NCBI GenBank assembly: GCA_004764695.1
Contig: SMSO01000035.1
Location: forward strand, 4,407,040 to 4,471,039
Direction: 5' to 3'
Source of the DNA: Schizochytrium sp. TIO01
Lineage: Eukaryota > Sar > Bigyra > Thraustochytrida > Thraustochytriidae
DNA: 64,000 nt
Position numbers and translations under genes: made by a program. Of this stretch, positions 1 to 11,748 are shown one piece after another; position 1 is the first letter of the stretch; each line of letters starts with the position of its first letter. Under the pieces are notes generated by a model. That model was not told the origin of the DNA. It made no database searches and was given only the letters and a program-made list of their open reading frames with translations.

Positions 1-1240
1 GCGAGGAGCCTAAGCGCGAGAAAGGATATCCCATTGGGCTGGTGACAGTTGGAAGCGCAGGCACGCGCAGAGAGAGACGAGAGAGACGAGGCGCTCGGCC
101 CCGCAGCGTGGGCGCCGTAGGAGGGGCCCGGCCAGTGGAAAGAAGTGTTTTATTGCGCCTCACAGAGTTGAAGCTATCCACTGAGGTTCAAATTCTCAGT
201 GGGGTTGGAGGGGCTAAATTAGTAAAATTGAAGGGGACAGAGGGAGGTTTGGTGAGAGGAAGATTATCCCGTTACGACTGAGTAACACTGATAAATATTA
301 TTTGTGCCTTTAGGAAGTATGTATAGGAGATTGGTGAAGGGATTTTAGCATATATTTTATTTCACCGTATGAGGTACCACTGTAACCCATTACACTAAGT
401 GTTCGTGCAGTAGTATGGTTATGTTAAACTACTAATTGGTCGTGATTAACGATATAATTATTGAGCTTGTGTCGAGAAAAGAAAAAGTAAATATTTAATT
501 TAGTATAGTCAACTTGTTTTGCCGAACAAAGGAAAAATAAAGCTGTGGGACATACAAAGCTCCGTGAGGTGACATGCTGGTAGTGTGCTTCCAACTCCTG
601 CGTTTATAAAAGAGACTAACATCAAAAGGGTTCTCTGGAGAGAACGGGAATGAATACCCTCCCACTGGGCATCCCCACTCATCAATTTTGTCTCCACACC
701 TAGATTTACCTCTTAGCTTGGCCCTAGAAACTTTACTCTGCACACCTCTAATTTTGAAAAATATTTATAGATATGGAGGGATTGACATAGCTAATATAAT
801 AAAAGCTCCCAGTGGAGTTTGAGAGGGGGTACACTGCCGTTATCGGTTGCCTCACGCTTAGAGGGGAGATACACTGAGCAATAGTTTGTGAGGACGGCGG
901 GAGGTTTTTGGGACGCGGTGAAAAGTTGGGACGAATTGTAATAGTATCCAGGAACCGAGGTCCCCAAAGAACTGGGACCGCGCCCGCCGCTGCGTGAAGT
1001 TCTCTCCAGCAGGGCTCTGAGAGGTCTCTGCGCTCGGGGGTTCCTCAGACCCCTTTGCGTGCTGTCCACCTGCCCCGGTTTCCGCCCCGGTGCCCAGCTC
1101 CGGTGCCCTTTTCCACGCCCTTCTTCGCGCGAGCTAAAGCAGCGCGAGCGCCCGTGGCTCGATAAGAACCGTTACCCACTGCTAACCCGTAGCCCTTCCT
1201 AGGCGGCGGTAGGTCTTTTAGTACCGCGCTTCGTCAATAA
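1..1240. other. Gene-free left edge
   Basis: No reading frame here looks like a protein. The stretch is mostly AT-rich, with a GC-rich patch near 950-1200. A short hairpin at 178-202 is listed separately. No tRNA, rRNA or snRNA could be recognised. Confidence 0.5.
178..202. repeat. 8-bp perfect hairpin with a B-box-like loop
   Basis: CCACTGAG (178-185) pairs perfectly with CTCAGTGG (195-202) around a 9-base loop GTTCAAATT. The loop and its flanks resemble the T-arm (B box, GGTTCAAATTC) of a tRNA. I see no matching A box, acceptor stem or anticodon arm upstream, so this is not a complete tRNA. It may be a tRNA-derived remnant or chance. Confidence 0.4.
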
Positions 1241-1256
1241 AATACGTTGGACTGTA

Positions 1257-1344
1257 TGAAATGAATCAATGAACGAACGAATGAATCCATCAATGAATCC
1301 ATCGATGCATCAAACAATGAATCAATGAATGAATCAATCAACCA
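1257..1344. repeat. Degenerate TGAA/TCAA microsatellite
   Basis: The stretch consists almost entirely of tetranucleotides of the type TGAA, TCAA and CGAA. Reading frames across it are low-complexity and are not genes. Confidence 0.85.
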
Positions 1345-1742
1345 ATACCGCGGAGACGCAGGAGGCGAAGGAAACCGCTCCGCCTTGGAGCTCGGGAGCA
1401 GCTCTGCGGAGACCGGCGTCGGTCCCAGAGGGTCTCTGCGCAAGGCGTCGTCGCTCGCGGCGCTTCAGAGCTCCTGCAGAGGCAGGTCTCCTGGCGGGGC
1501 TTCTTGGCAGCCATTCTTGGCGTTCTCGTTCTCGATTCTTCTGCTGCAGGTTCTGCGTGCGTCCAATCTCGAGCCGCGGACTCCTCTCCAGCACCAGCGC
1601 AGTGCGGCGAGCGCCTCGGTCGGCCTGGGCCTGCCTCTCCTGCCGCTCTCCGCGCTACGGCGTCTGCTTCGATGGCTTTGTTTTGGCGCCCTCCGCTCTA
1701 TCTTTGCGGCGGCCGTCTTCAATGATTTAAAAGTTGTTTATC

Positions 1743-1802
1743 TGATTGATTGATTATTGATTATTGATTATTGATTATTGATTATTGATTGATTGATTGA
1801 TC
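1743..1802. repeat. TTGA / TTATTGA tandem repeat
   Basis: A run of TTGA units flanks about five copies of the 7-mer TTATTGA. It belongs to the same repeat family as the neighbouring TGAA arrays. Confidence 0.85.
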
Positions 1803-2012
1803 GAATGTTTAGAGCGGAATTGATTGATAGATTGATGGTTTGTTGGAGCGATTTCATCGAAGAAGCCGCAGCTCCGTGGAGCGATGGAGACGCTCTTGGG
1901 CGAAGGAATGAACTCTTTCTTTGCGGAATCGAAGAACGCCACTGAAGGATTCAAGTGTGGTGGGTTCCTCTTCGCACCGGACCTCGAATCGATGGATCCA
2001 AACCAATGACGC

Positions 2013-2108
2013 GTGAGTGAGTGAGTGAATGAGTGAATGAATGAGTGAATGAATGAGTGAATGAATGAATGAGTGAATGAATGAATGAATGAATGAATGA
2101 ATGAATGA
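2013..2108. repeat. TGAG/TGAA microsatellite
   Basis: About 24 tetranucleotide units interleave TGAG and TGAA. A purine-rich GAGAGG tract follows at about 2123-2175. The minus-strand frame across it codes only for repeated Ser-Phe-Ile-His and is not a gene. Confidence 0.9.
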
Positions 2109-2462
2109 GCAGAGATGAATGGGAAAGAGAAGGAGGAAGAGAGAGGAAGAGAGAGGGAGAGAGAGGGAGAGAGGGTTTCAATGGGAACTTGAGAAGGAGT
2201 GAGTGCTGAGAATGCAGAGCCTCCATTCACTCACTCACGCATTCATTCATTCACTCGTTCGTTCACTCGCGGCTCTTCCGTCCATCCCTGACGGAAGTCC
2301 GTCGGAGAGCGGAGAGGAATTGAGCAGAGGCTTCTTCTGCGATGAACGTCGAATCAGCCTCATCGAAAGGCTTAGCTGTCAAATTGAAAAGGAAACGAAA
2401 CACCTTCTGCTGCTACTACCCACTTAGTTAGCAGATTCCATAGATCGTGGTCAGAGATAGAG

Positions 2463-2549
2463 AATGAATGAATGAATGAATGAATGAATGAATTAATGAA
2501 TTAATAAATTAATGAATTAATGAATTAATGAATGAATGAATGAATTAAT
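2463..2549. repeat. TGAA/TTAA microsatellite
   Basis: An array of AATG units grades into AATTAATG and back again. Confidence 0.9.
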
Positions 2550-2735
2550 CTCTCTCTTAGTCAGTCGCTACGTAAGTAAGTAAGTAGGTAAGTAGGGCTT
2601 TGAGGGTACCTTAGTAGGTGCCTACGTGTGACTAAGTAGGTAGGTACTGCTAGCTAGCTGGCTAGCTAAGGAGGAAGGAAGGAAGTATGGAGGTAAGTGA
2701 GCAGTTAGTGAGAAGGTACGAAAGTTTTAGTTTGG

Positions 2736-2764
2736 CAGTCAGTCAGTCAGTCAGTCAGTCAGTC
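2736..2764. repeat. CAGT microsatellite, about 7 units
   Basis: A pure CAGT tandem run, seen directly in the sequence. Confidence 0.9.
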
Positions 2765-5000
2765 GATTCATGAATCATTTTGTTTGTTCGTACAGATGAG
2801 TGCAAGTCAGTTGAGGAATCAGCTGTTGAAGCAGCCATTTAACAACATGAGGTCTTCGAGATCATCCATGAGCTTCTTCGATGACATCAATTTGTAGTTG
2901 ATTCCAATTGGTCTTCCAAGCCATCATGTTACAAAGGGCCTTTCATGCTGGCTAGCTAGCTAGCTAGGCTTTCAACTATCTGCAAGCTATCTATAAATCT
3001 ATCTGTCTATCTATATCTTTCTTTAATTCTTTCTTCAATTCTTTCCTCAATTCTTTAATTCTTTCTTTACTTCTTTCCATTTGTTTATTTATTTATTTGT
3101 CTCCATTTGTTTATTTGTCTCCATTTGTTTATTTGTTTCCATTTGTTTGTTTGTTTCCATTTGTTTGTTGGGTTGTTTGTATGGATGAACCTGAATGAAT
3201 GCCAATTGATTCATTCGGGTAGCTACAGATAAGGCGGTGCTAGGAGTCCTCTCGCATAGAGCTATCTACTACATCACTATCGCAGAGTAGTGCTGCTAAT
3301 ATAAGGCCTATGAGCGATATCTGGCCATAGGGTAATCATAGGGCATGCTTAGCAAGAACAGTAGCACTAGAAGATGGATGGTACTACTAGCAGGAAGCAA
3401 GCACGTAGTAAGTATCTATCTATCAATCTCATTCTCATCATCACTCATGAATAGGTAAATGAGTTTATTCATGAGTTTATGCATGAGTTTATTCATGAAC
3501 GAATGAATAAACATCGTAATGTTTCAGGCCCATGAGTGCGTGAGTGCGTGCGTGAGTGAGTGAGTGAGTGGGCGAGTGAGAGTGTGTGTTGTTTATTCAT
3601 CATGTATGTATCTATTTATCAGTAAATATTTATATTTATAAATAAATGACCCGAAATAAATCGAAGAAAAGAATGAAAGTTGAGTGAATAGAGAAAGAAA
3701 GGAGGAAATGCATCGTAAGTAAGTAAGTACTGTGATAGGCTTTAAGTATGGTCATGAATCAATGATTGCAGAGAGGAATCACGCTTCGTGAATGGCGAAT
3801 GAAAATGAAGGTGAATCACCGTTCGCGAATCCTCGCGGTAACTCGTGGAAATCGCGGGAAACTTGCGTCCGTGGCGGCCTGTTCTTCTTCCTGAGAGCCA
3901 CTCGCTCACGCATTCGCTTTTTCATTCATTCATGAATAAACTCACTCGATTTGCCTATCGAGTGGAGGAAGGGCTCCGTCCACTTCCGTCATGAGTAAGT
4001 CTTAATCATAAGTCATAAGTCATAAAGTCATAAGTCATGGGTCATGAGTCATGAGTTAGTCAGCTTCATCAATGGATGCAGGCGCTGCTCATTCCTCCAT
4101 TCATGCAGGTCATCCATTTGCGTATGTTGAATGTGTATGTATGCATGTATGTATTTATGCATTCATGTATTCGCCCACGATCGTTCGTTGATTGCATCGT
4201 GAATGAATGAATGAATGAATCACCGCCTGGAAAGGAGTTCTTTCTCTCTCCGTTTCTTCGTTTCTTTCTTCGATCGCTTTCCTGCGTAGGGCAAGCGCTA
4301 TGTAGGTACTAGCAGCAAGCAGCAAATAACGATTTCCGAGGACTGATGCCGAAGTGGCCCAAAGAGTGGCGCAAAGTGGGTTATAGGAGAATAACCTACT
4401 GGGGATTTCGCCACAAGTGAGTTATAGATGGCTATAGCGCACTTGCACCGCCGCCCTTTGCTTCTTCGTCGGTCAGTTAGCCCACTGTAGGGGGTCCTAG
4501 CGGCCCATTAGGCCGTCAACGACATCTGGGTTTAGAATAAATAAATAGAATGAATTGTAGAGTGGCCCGTATCATCATAGCAGCGAGAAATGCGGACATT
4601 GATGTGGTTGCAGATATTCGTGGCCAGGTTCGAGAGAGCGAACTTCTAACTAAAGCTTGGGTTTTGCTCTTCTTCCTCTCCAGGTTTGGGCTCTTTATAA
4701 ATTCCGGGGAGGAATTTGGGAGTATTGGTGAAAGCCTGAAGACATCATGATTGGTGTTTTGAAGATTTCGCAAAGGTTTCGCAAAACTAAACCAAAGATT
4801 TTTTGGAATAACTCCAAATAAAAAGATTTTTTTGGTTGTTGTTGTTATTGTTGTTGTTACAAATCGATAAAAGAAAAACAAATAAAACTTTTAAAAATGC
4901 TTTTAAGAATGTTTCTAAAGTTAAACAAAAAATATGTTTACTGACAGTTTACATTTAAACCAAAAAGAAAAAAGAAAACTATTATGCTTAGATAGATAAA

Positions 5001-6547
5001 GCCTCCGCTAAAGAAAATGAATGAACAAATTCATAAACAATAACCAAGTAAGAAGCGGCGACAAGCGGCGGCTCGTCGCTCGCTGTTCATACTCCAATCC
5101 CCGGCCGAGACCGAGCGCCGGCCACACCGGGCTCCTGAGGCACGCTCGGCGGGGCGCAGATCCTCAAAGCCGCTGCCGCGGCCCCTGCCGCCCTCCGCCG
5201 GCGGCCTCCTCCTTGTCGAACTGCTCGACAACCCTCCTCTTCATCCCACTCGATTCCATTCCATTCGATTCTGTTTGTCTTTCTCTTTGTTGTGCTGTTA
5301 TTGATTGTTTGTTGTGGCTGTTGACGCTGTTTCCGCTTCTCCGCCGGGCCTCTCGACTGCGAAGGCCGCTAGCTGGCTGCTGGAGGTTGGCCAGCCTGTG
5401 TGCGTGCCTCTTGCCTGGTTTTTAACCGCTTGCTACCTTCTTCACTCCGCCTCCTGCTGTAGTAGGCCGAGCAGCGAGCAGTTAGTTGGCCAGCTCGCCT
5501 GATCAGTAGCGCTAACCAGTTAGTTGGTGGGCCGCAACCACGGCGACCTACGAGGATACCTGCTAGGATACCCTCGCCGCAGCTGCTCAAGGACAAGAAT
5601 AACAAATTTCTGTTCCCACTCTCTGAACTGGACCTGATATCTTCTTCGTCGACGTTGCTGCTGGCGTTAACGTTGCCGACCTTCTGGACCTCGGCAAGTT
5701 TCATCTATCTCTGAGGGTGACCTCGAGAAGCGGTTGTGGAAATACAAGCAGACATTTGGGATTCTCTTTGCATTCCCGCGACAGTCTCTATCTTCTTTGT
5801 AGGTTGGCTCCATTGCGGACCTGAACTTTGTGGGCTTTACGCTGTGAGTTTTTTGCTTGCTTGCTTACTTGCTTGCTTCTCTGCGCGAGAGGGTGCTTGT
5901 TGGTTGGTGAATCTATCTTTACATCAATTGGTCTTCTTGCGTGTGTAGGTCTAAGTGACTGTGCAGTGCGGAAAGGCTGGGTTGTAGCTCGTGTGAAGGG
6001 GGTGGGTGCCAGTAGAGTGTTTGTTGTTGTGACGTGTGGATAAGTTGAGATCTACACAGTTAGCAAAATAACACATCATCTGGTGCGGATATATTGGTAG
6101 AACTAGCCAGCCAGAGTCGTGTGGTATACTCGTTTACTTATAATTCTCGCGACCCCTGGGCTTGCATGAATACAAGACCACATTTGTATGCACAGGAGGA
6201 AAAGGGATATATATATATATATATGAATAGGCCATCTTCATACATTGAAGACTAGCGAGAAAAAGAGGTCCTTGCGATTTTCTCTCCTTTCTTTCTTCGG
6301 CCTAAATCTACATGCTACGAATAATATTCCACAGACCCAGTAACACCCATAGGCTCGCACGCACCGCTGAAGCCACTCGCACTGTTAAGGTGCTTGCTTG
6401 TATCTTTATTCTATCCAAAGGCGGTTGAACTGACATTTTATTTGCATTATTTGTAAAAAGAAAAAAAAGAGGCAAGAAACCAAAGAGCCTTGATCTGCAA
6501 CCACGACTCCGGAATCTGGAAACGCACGTCGCCACGGCCACTGGGCC
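5001..6547. other. Upstream region of the cyclin gene
   Basis: A GC-rich patch (about 5050-5240) is followed by T-rich sequence and an (AT)9 tract. No convincing coding sequence is present. The stretch probably holds the promoter and 5' leader of the cyclin E-like gene at 6548. I could not identify a specific factor site. Confidence 0.45.
6207..6224. repeat. (AT)9 dinucleotide run
   Basis: Alternating A and T, about 330 bp upstream of the cyclin start codon. It is TATA-like in composition, but it may be only a microsatellite. Confidence 0.8.
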
Positions 6548-9500
6548 ATGAGCAACCTGAGCAGTCGGCAATCGCGCGCAACTCGCCAACAAGGAGGGGC
6601 TGCTGCTGCTGCTGCCGAGCTTGACGCGGCAGCAACTTCAGCAACAATCGCTGAGCAGGTACAACAAATCAAAAATATCAATCTCGCAGAAAAAGGTGTC
6701 TTAACTCGCCGTCAAAATCAACTACTGGCCGCACGTGCTGCTGCTGCTGCTGCTGCAACGAAACCTGAGGTCCCTCAAGGAGACGGCGACCGTGGTTGCA
6801 CTTCCAGCGTAAACACTTCGGCCACAACAGCAGTCTGTTCTTCATCCTCAGCATCATCCAGCAGCTCTTCAGTAGCTTCTACAACATCCTCCTCTTCACA
6901 AACTTCTTTTACCTTTTCATCGCAGATCCTTCATCATAACAATTCACACAACGGTAGATCTGTGACCCTTGCAGATCCTCGGCCTAAGGCTTCACAACAG
7001 ACACTCTCGTGGATGCAGCACTTACCCGAAGAAATGCCTTCGTCTTCCACTTCTTCACGTTTAGCAAATGGAACAACAGCAGTTGGCCGATCTCGAACGA
7101 CTCGCTCGACTTTGACATCGTCGCGGAATGCCAACAGCAGTGATCGGCGATTGAGATCCTCGTCTCGACTTAGCGAAACTAACAACAATAGTAATGGCCC
7201 CGTGTTCTCAAATCCAGCAGCGAACACTCACCAAATGATGCCCCAACACCAGGATGAAGTCTCGCGAGACTCCCTTGTCTCGGAAGCTGACGGACTCTTC
7301 AGCTCAGATGAGCACCCTGATGCGTCAAATTCCTCTTTTCAAAGTACCAGTACAAACGATCTCATCGTGAAGATATTAGAAAAGGGACCACGTGCTCAGG
7401 AGAAACTTTTACATGCTGTACAATTTATGCAAAATGCGAATAATCAGGAGGTACAACCTGAGGCCGTCGCAAACGCTCGTACACTAGCACAGGAACTCTC
7501 GAGGTACAACCACCAGCACCGACAACAACGCTGCCAACAGCAGCAACAGCAGCAGCAGCAGCAGCAACAACAACCACACTCTACTTCACAACGCCCCCAA
7601 AAACGGAAGGACAGGCCATCTGGAAACCCAAATGTTTCCACTTTGTCCAATCAGGCTGGGGTATCAAAGCGCAAGCGAGACAGGCTCCCTGTTGCCACTC
7701 ACAACTTGATAGGCGTACATCGTCACATGCACGAGGGTGTGAGCGAGTTTGGTGATGGAGTTCTCATTACGATGCGTCGCCGCGAACAGCATAATCGCCC
7801 AGACGTAGCCTATCTTGAGAACCAGGCCAACCTAACCCGTGACATGCGAGCGACTCTGTTTGACTGGATGTTCGAAGTTGGCCAAGAATTTGTGCTTAAC
7901 CGAGAGACCTTGCATACTGCTCTCACATTTGTGGATCGCTACCTATCACGCGCGCACCATGTAGCTCGTCGCAAGTTACAGCTCGTTGGTGTCACTGCAC
8001 TTTGGCTTGCTGCGAAAGGCAAAGAAGTGTACCCGCCACGCGCCAAGGAGTTTGCTTACACTACGGATCGAGCCTACGAGACTTCTCACATGGTCGAAAT
8101 GGAGATGGACATGCTTACCAAACTGGAATGGGTTCTTGATCCCATTACACCCTACCTTTGGGTCGACTGGTATCTTCATGAACTTTTCTATTATACTTGC
8201 CTTGATGAAAAGGAAGCCAAAAACAACCAATGCCAGCCACATGATGAAAAAGCAACTGGAACTGCGGTTGTTGGTGTGAAGCGAACTCACTCAATGCGCC
8301 AAGCTTCTTCTTCTTCTTCCACCTCCTCCTCCTCTTTAGCATCAACTTCAAACGTTGCTTCAGCATTGTCCACAATGAACACCCGAGCAAGCACTCGCAA
8401 TATCGCGGGCTCGACACGCACAAGCCGCAACACGCGTGCGCGCAACGGATTGGAACCGTGCTGCGCCGACGCGGAGGCTCCGAGCACCCGATCTGAATCC
8501 CATCTTGCTGGCTTCACTGACGATAACACCACCAACAACAATCATAGCAACAACGTGGTTAAGTCCCAGCAGCAGGAGCGGGACGAAAAGACCAAATTTT
8601 ACATGGCGAGCACGCGCGTCCCAATCGTAATATTCTCGCGCATCATGGAGATTATTGACACCGCACTGCTCGACATGAACTCGCTCCATTTTCTGCCTTC
8701 AGCCTTGGCGGCCACGGCAGTCGCACATGTTATTCAAGAAATGAACATTGCTGACATGGGACAAATTGAGCGGGTCACCGGCTACTCCGAAGGCGAACTG
8801 CTCTTGTGCAGGGACTGGATGTCTTTTGCCTTTGAGCTGCCTCCGAACGAGTCGCCGAACCATCCTAAGCATAAGCACATCCTCCATTTTTACGAGGACC
8901 GCGACCTGCACTGTATTCAGCGTCATAACGGAAAATCTTTGGGTTTGTACAAGAACCATGCACCACAATTCGATATCATGACACAAGCAACGGCACCCGT
9001 ATCAAGTGCACAGTGGTCTAACCATGGCACTATGACAAACTCTCCGCTTGATGCCGTGGAAAATAGCCTCGATAATGCCGATATCTCCGCCTCCTTCCAA
9101 CGAGAGCGAACCAACGCATCATTCGTGCCCCCAACCCCGCAACAGGAGCGCTTTGCAGCAGCAGCCACTGGAAAGGTACAACAATCTGGTAGCAGGGCAT
9201 CTCGCCGTGGAGCTGCCTCGCGGAGGCGCGCTCGCGATCCGCCTACACTGGTGCTGGATGCATCCTTTACTTCTGTGGATTCCTCAGCGTCTGGCACATC
9301 TATGGCCTCATCTTCGTCAACCATGATTGATGCTACAATGTCTAGTGAGGCTTCTCCCCCTACTCTTCTGTCTGCGGTAGAGGAGGCTTCCAACGAACTC
9401 GATGATGATGAATTGCGTTACAGCCGAAGTTCGCGTCGTAGACGCACTAGTAGCAGTACCAGAAGCCGCAGCCGTAGCAGCAGCAACAACAATACTATCA

Positions 9501-9649
9501 TTGGAGCTACTAGGGGCAGCGGGTCAACGGTTCTCGAGGCAACCCGTACTTCATTTTCCATGGACCATGATGATCTTGATGAGGAAATTGGCAATCTCTC
9601 ACAGGCGGATGATATCCTTATTGATCTTGAGTCTAATGAGACATTGTAA
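6548..9649 (+). CDS. Cyclin E-like G1/S cyclin
   Basis: Predicted regulatory subunit of a cyclin-dependent kinase, acting in the nucleus at G1/S by family analogy. It is one uninterrupted 1033-residue frame starting at an ATG. The N-terminal cyclin fold lies at about residues 400-545, with the cyclin-box signature MRATLFDWMFEV at 433 and a downstream YPPRAKEFAYTTD segment that closely resembles metazoan cyclin E. A second cyclin fold at about 684-770 ends in CRDWMSFAF, again E-like. A Ser/Asn/Thr-rich insert of roughly 125 residues separates the two folds, which is unusual. The first 400 residues are low-complexity (Ala, Ser and a 13-Gln run near 331). The C-terminal 250 residues are Ser/Arg-rich and acidic, ending in an Asp/Glu-rich tail. 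The protein is about twice the length of animal cyclin E. A/B-type cyclin is less likely because of the YPPK/R-type motif. No intron was seen. Confidence 0.85.
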   Translation: MSNLSSRQSRATRQQGGAAAAAAELDAAATSATIAEQVQQIKNINLAEKGVLTRRQNQLLAARAAAAAAATKPEVPQGDGDRGCTSSVNTSATTAVCSSSSASSSSSSVASTTSSSSQTSFTFSSQILHHNNSHNGRSVTLADPRPKASQQTLSWMQHLPEEMPSSSTSSRLANGTTAVGRSRTTRSTLTSSRNANSSDRRLRSSSRLSETNNNSNGPVFSNPAANTHQMMPQHQDEVSRDSLVSEADGLFSSDEHPDASNSSFQSTSTNDLIVKILEKGPRAQEKLLHAVQFMQNANNQEVQPEAVANARTLAQELSRYNHQHRQQRCQQQQQQQQQQQQQPHSTSQRPQKRKDRPSGNPNVSTLSNQAGVSKRKRDRLPVATHNLIGVHRHMHEGVSEFGDGVLITMRRREQHNRPDVAYLENQANLTRDMRATLFDWMFEVGQEFVLNRETLHTALTFVDRYLSRAHHVARRKLQLVGVTALWLAAKGKEVYPPRAKEFAYTTDRAYETSHMVEMEMDMLTKLEWVLDPITPYLWVDWYLHELFYYTCLDEKEAKNNQCQPHDEKATGTAVVGVKRTHSMRQASSSSSTSSSSLASTSNVASALSTMNTRASTRNIAGSTRTSRNTRARNGLEPCCADAEAPSTRSESHLAGFTDDNTTNNNHSNNVVKSQQQERDEKTKFYMASTRVPIVIFSRIMEIIDTALLDMNSLHFLPSALAATAVAHVIQEMNIADMGQIERVTGYSEGELLLCRDWMSFAFELPPNESPNHPKHKHILHFYEDRDLHCIQRHNGKSLGLYKNHAPQFDIMTQATAPVSSAQWSNHGTMTNSPLDAVENSLDNADISASFQRERTNASFVPPTPQQERFAAAATGKVQQSGSRASRRGAASRRRARDPPTLVLDASFTSVDSSASGTSMASSSSTMIDATMSSEASPPTLLSAVEEASNELDDDELRYSRSSRRRRTSSSTRSRSRSSSNNNTIIGATRGSGSTVLEATRTSFSMDHDDLDEEIGNLSQADDILIDLESNETL

Positions 9650-11748
9650 TCGATCTGGTTGCTCAAGGTCTGTTTGGTTGCAAATGGTGAGAACCATTCT
9701 GCAATACTTTTTCAACTTTCGTTTGCTCGCCTGATCCTCGGCTGACCTTTTTTAAAAAAAAGGGCTTTCAAAAGACAGACCTTTAGTTCTTCAAGATATA
9801 GGTGTATGATACACTTTTTCTTCTGGCAAACCACTCGCTCATTTCATGGATTGAGCTGAGCTGATCTTATGTCGATGGCTGTTGACTTTCTGTCTGTCTC
9901 GGATGCCTCTCTATTTCTCTTGTTTTCGTTTCCGTGTGTTTGTGTCTGTATCTGGTCAAGTCATTGCATGCCTACAAAATATCTGATCCTCAAAAGCTCT
10001 TGGTATCACGTCATCTGGAATGTGTAGCGTGGGCAACGCAATGTAATGGTCAAAAGCTACAAATTACGGAATCTACCCTTTCCTGTACATTCTGCCTCCT
10101 TTGTTCAAGAACATGATCAAACAAGAAAAGCACCAACTTGCATAGGCTCATATTATGAAATGGCCTCTGTTTGTAGGAAGTAGTCTTTTCTGCCTTTAGA
10201 GTTTGGCTTTGTTCTTATGGAGGAAAAAATAATACCAGGACATGCGCCCTCGCGAAACGCACAATTTGCCAAGACGAATATATGGTAACTCTCTTCGTCT
10301 GGAGAACTTCTGTTTGCAGTTGACGACTCCTTTTGTGTTCAGTATCAAAATTTATGTACCTGCATATTTGCTGTCAATTAATCAGTCAACTACACAGCGC
10401 TCTCTTTAATGAGTGGGCTTGCTATCAGTTATTGTTGATGACAAATGATTCTTTGCCAGATTCCTTGTTGCACCTTAAGGTTAACATTTTTTCAAAATTA
10501 AGATAAGCAAAATCTTACCCTCTTTCTTTTTTCTTCTTCTTCTTTTTCTAAATTTGAAAAACTCTTTTCGAAAGTGAATGAATGCTCTTGTGCTCATCAA
10601 GTTGGATTTTTTGTGGGATATGTCCAACAAGTCATCGCGTGGCTTATCTGTTTTGGCCTTGCACTTTTTGAAGACCTGACAGTATAATGTGATAGAATGG
10701 AACCTTGAAGAAAGTTCGAACGTTTGAAGAAATGACCTCTTTCGAGTCGGATCTTCGTGTTGAATCAATGATTTCTGTTTCTAAACTGTGAGAGTTGTCA
10801 AAGGAGGGGTCAAAAGATATTTTATGCTCTTTTGATTTTAACCAAAATATAGCGCCATATTTTAGGACTACAATTGAAAGAGTAAAGAAATAAAAAACGG
10901 GCTTTATTATTATTTATTATTATTATTATTATTATTATTTTAAATATTTGCTACTTCTATGAATGATATTATTAATAGTAATAATAAAGCTGATTATTTC
11001 TCCAGTTGATCATCCATATCAATCCCTCGCTCACTTCTACACTCCCTCGCTCACTCGAACGAAGACCCATTCGAGTAAGGCAAGAAGCTTGTTGAAGCAG
11101 AGGGTCGCGTGGCAAACGGCGCATGATAATATTCACTTACCTAAGATCTCCGAAAGAGTTTCAAGTATATTAAAAAATATGTTTCTACTAGTTATAGTGA
11201 TGTCTTCGGAAGAAAGAACACACCATGCCTATGATCAGATTTTGCTTACGTTGGTGATGCTTTTTTGTACCCAATCACGTCGTACGCCCTCTTTGTGTTT
11301 TGGCATGAACTGGAAGAGATGAAAACAGCCTGGAAGTTCAAGGTAAATTGACAGCTTTTCGTAGGTAACATCTGGAATCTCAGCTGTAAGCTTACTTGTA
11401 ATCGAACAGTTACAAGAAGGATTTGGTGCTGAAGCGGGTGATTGCAAGAGAAGATCTTTTGTACCTATAGCAACTGTTATATTTGGTTTTGCTTTACAGA
11501 GATGCGTTATCCTAATGTACGCTGTAATGTTTTTGCAAATGAGACTTTCTCAAGGCAGTCTAGCTAAGGACAACTCCGTGCCTATTGAGTGAGCGGGGAA
11601 AAAAGTTCACCAAAACATAGCGCGGGCGAGTACGAGAGAAAGCAAGAGCCGTCTTCAATAAAACCTTCTGCCGGTGCACTCACAACCTGACCGCATAGTA
11701 TCAAAGTAGGTTGGCAGCCTTTAGATCTTCGTAGATAGTAACACATCA
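9650..11748. other. Intergenic between convergent cyclin and PRCC-like genes
   Basis: Both flanking genes end here, so the stretch should hold their 3' UTRs and polyadenylation sites. It is AT-rich with an ATT microsatellite. Short open frames (for example 10963-11322) have no recognisable protein content. Confidence 0.5.
10903..10940. repeat. (ATT)n microsatellite
   Basis: About 12 near-perfect trinucleotide units. Confidence 0.9.

Larger units (their letters stand above)
1345..5000. other. Gene-free, microsatellite-rich region
   Basis: No gene was found on either strand. The region is built from short tandem arrays: TGAA/TGAG blocks, CAGT, GTAAGTAG and GCTAGCTA units (about 2575-2690 and 2945-2965), pyrimidine-rich TTCTTT and TTTGTTTA runs (about 3015-3180), GTGAGTGC (about 3538-3585) and TCATAAG (about 4005-4050). 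Patches of ordinary sequence between them, for example 3210-3410 and 4290-4520, show no coding signal that I can recognise. Confidence 0.6.

Noticed and set aside
178-202. A tRNA gene at the left edge
   Set aside because: Only a T-arm-like hairpin exists; no anticodon arm, D arm or acceptor stem could be paired around it.
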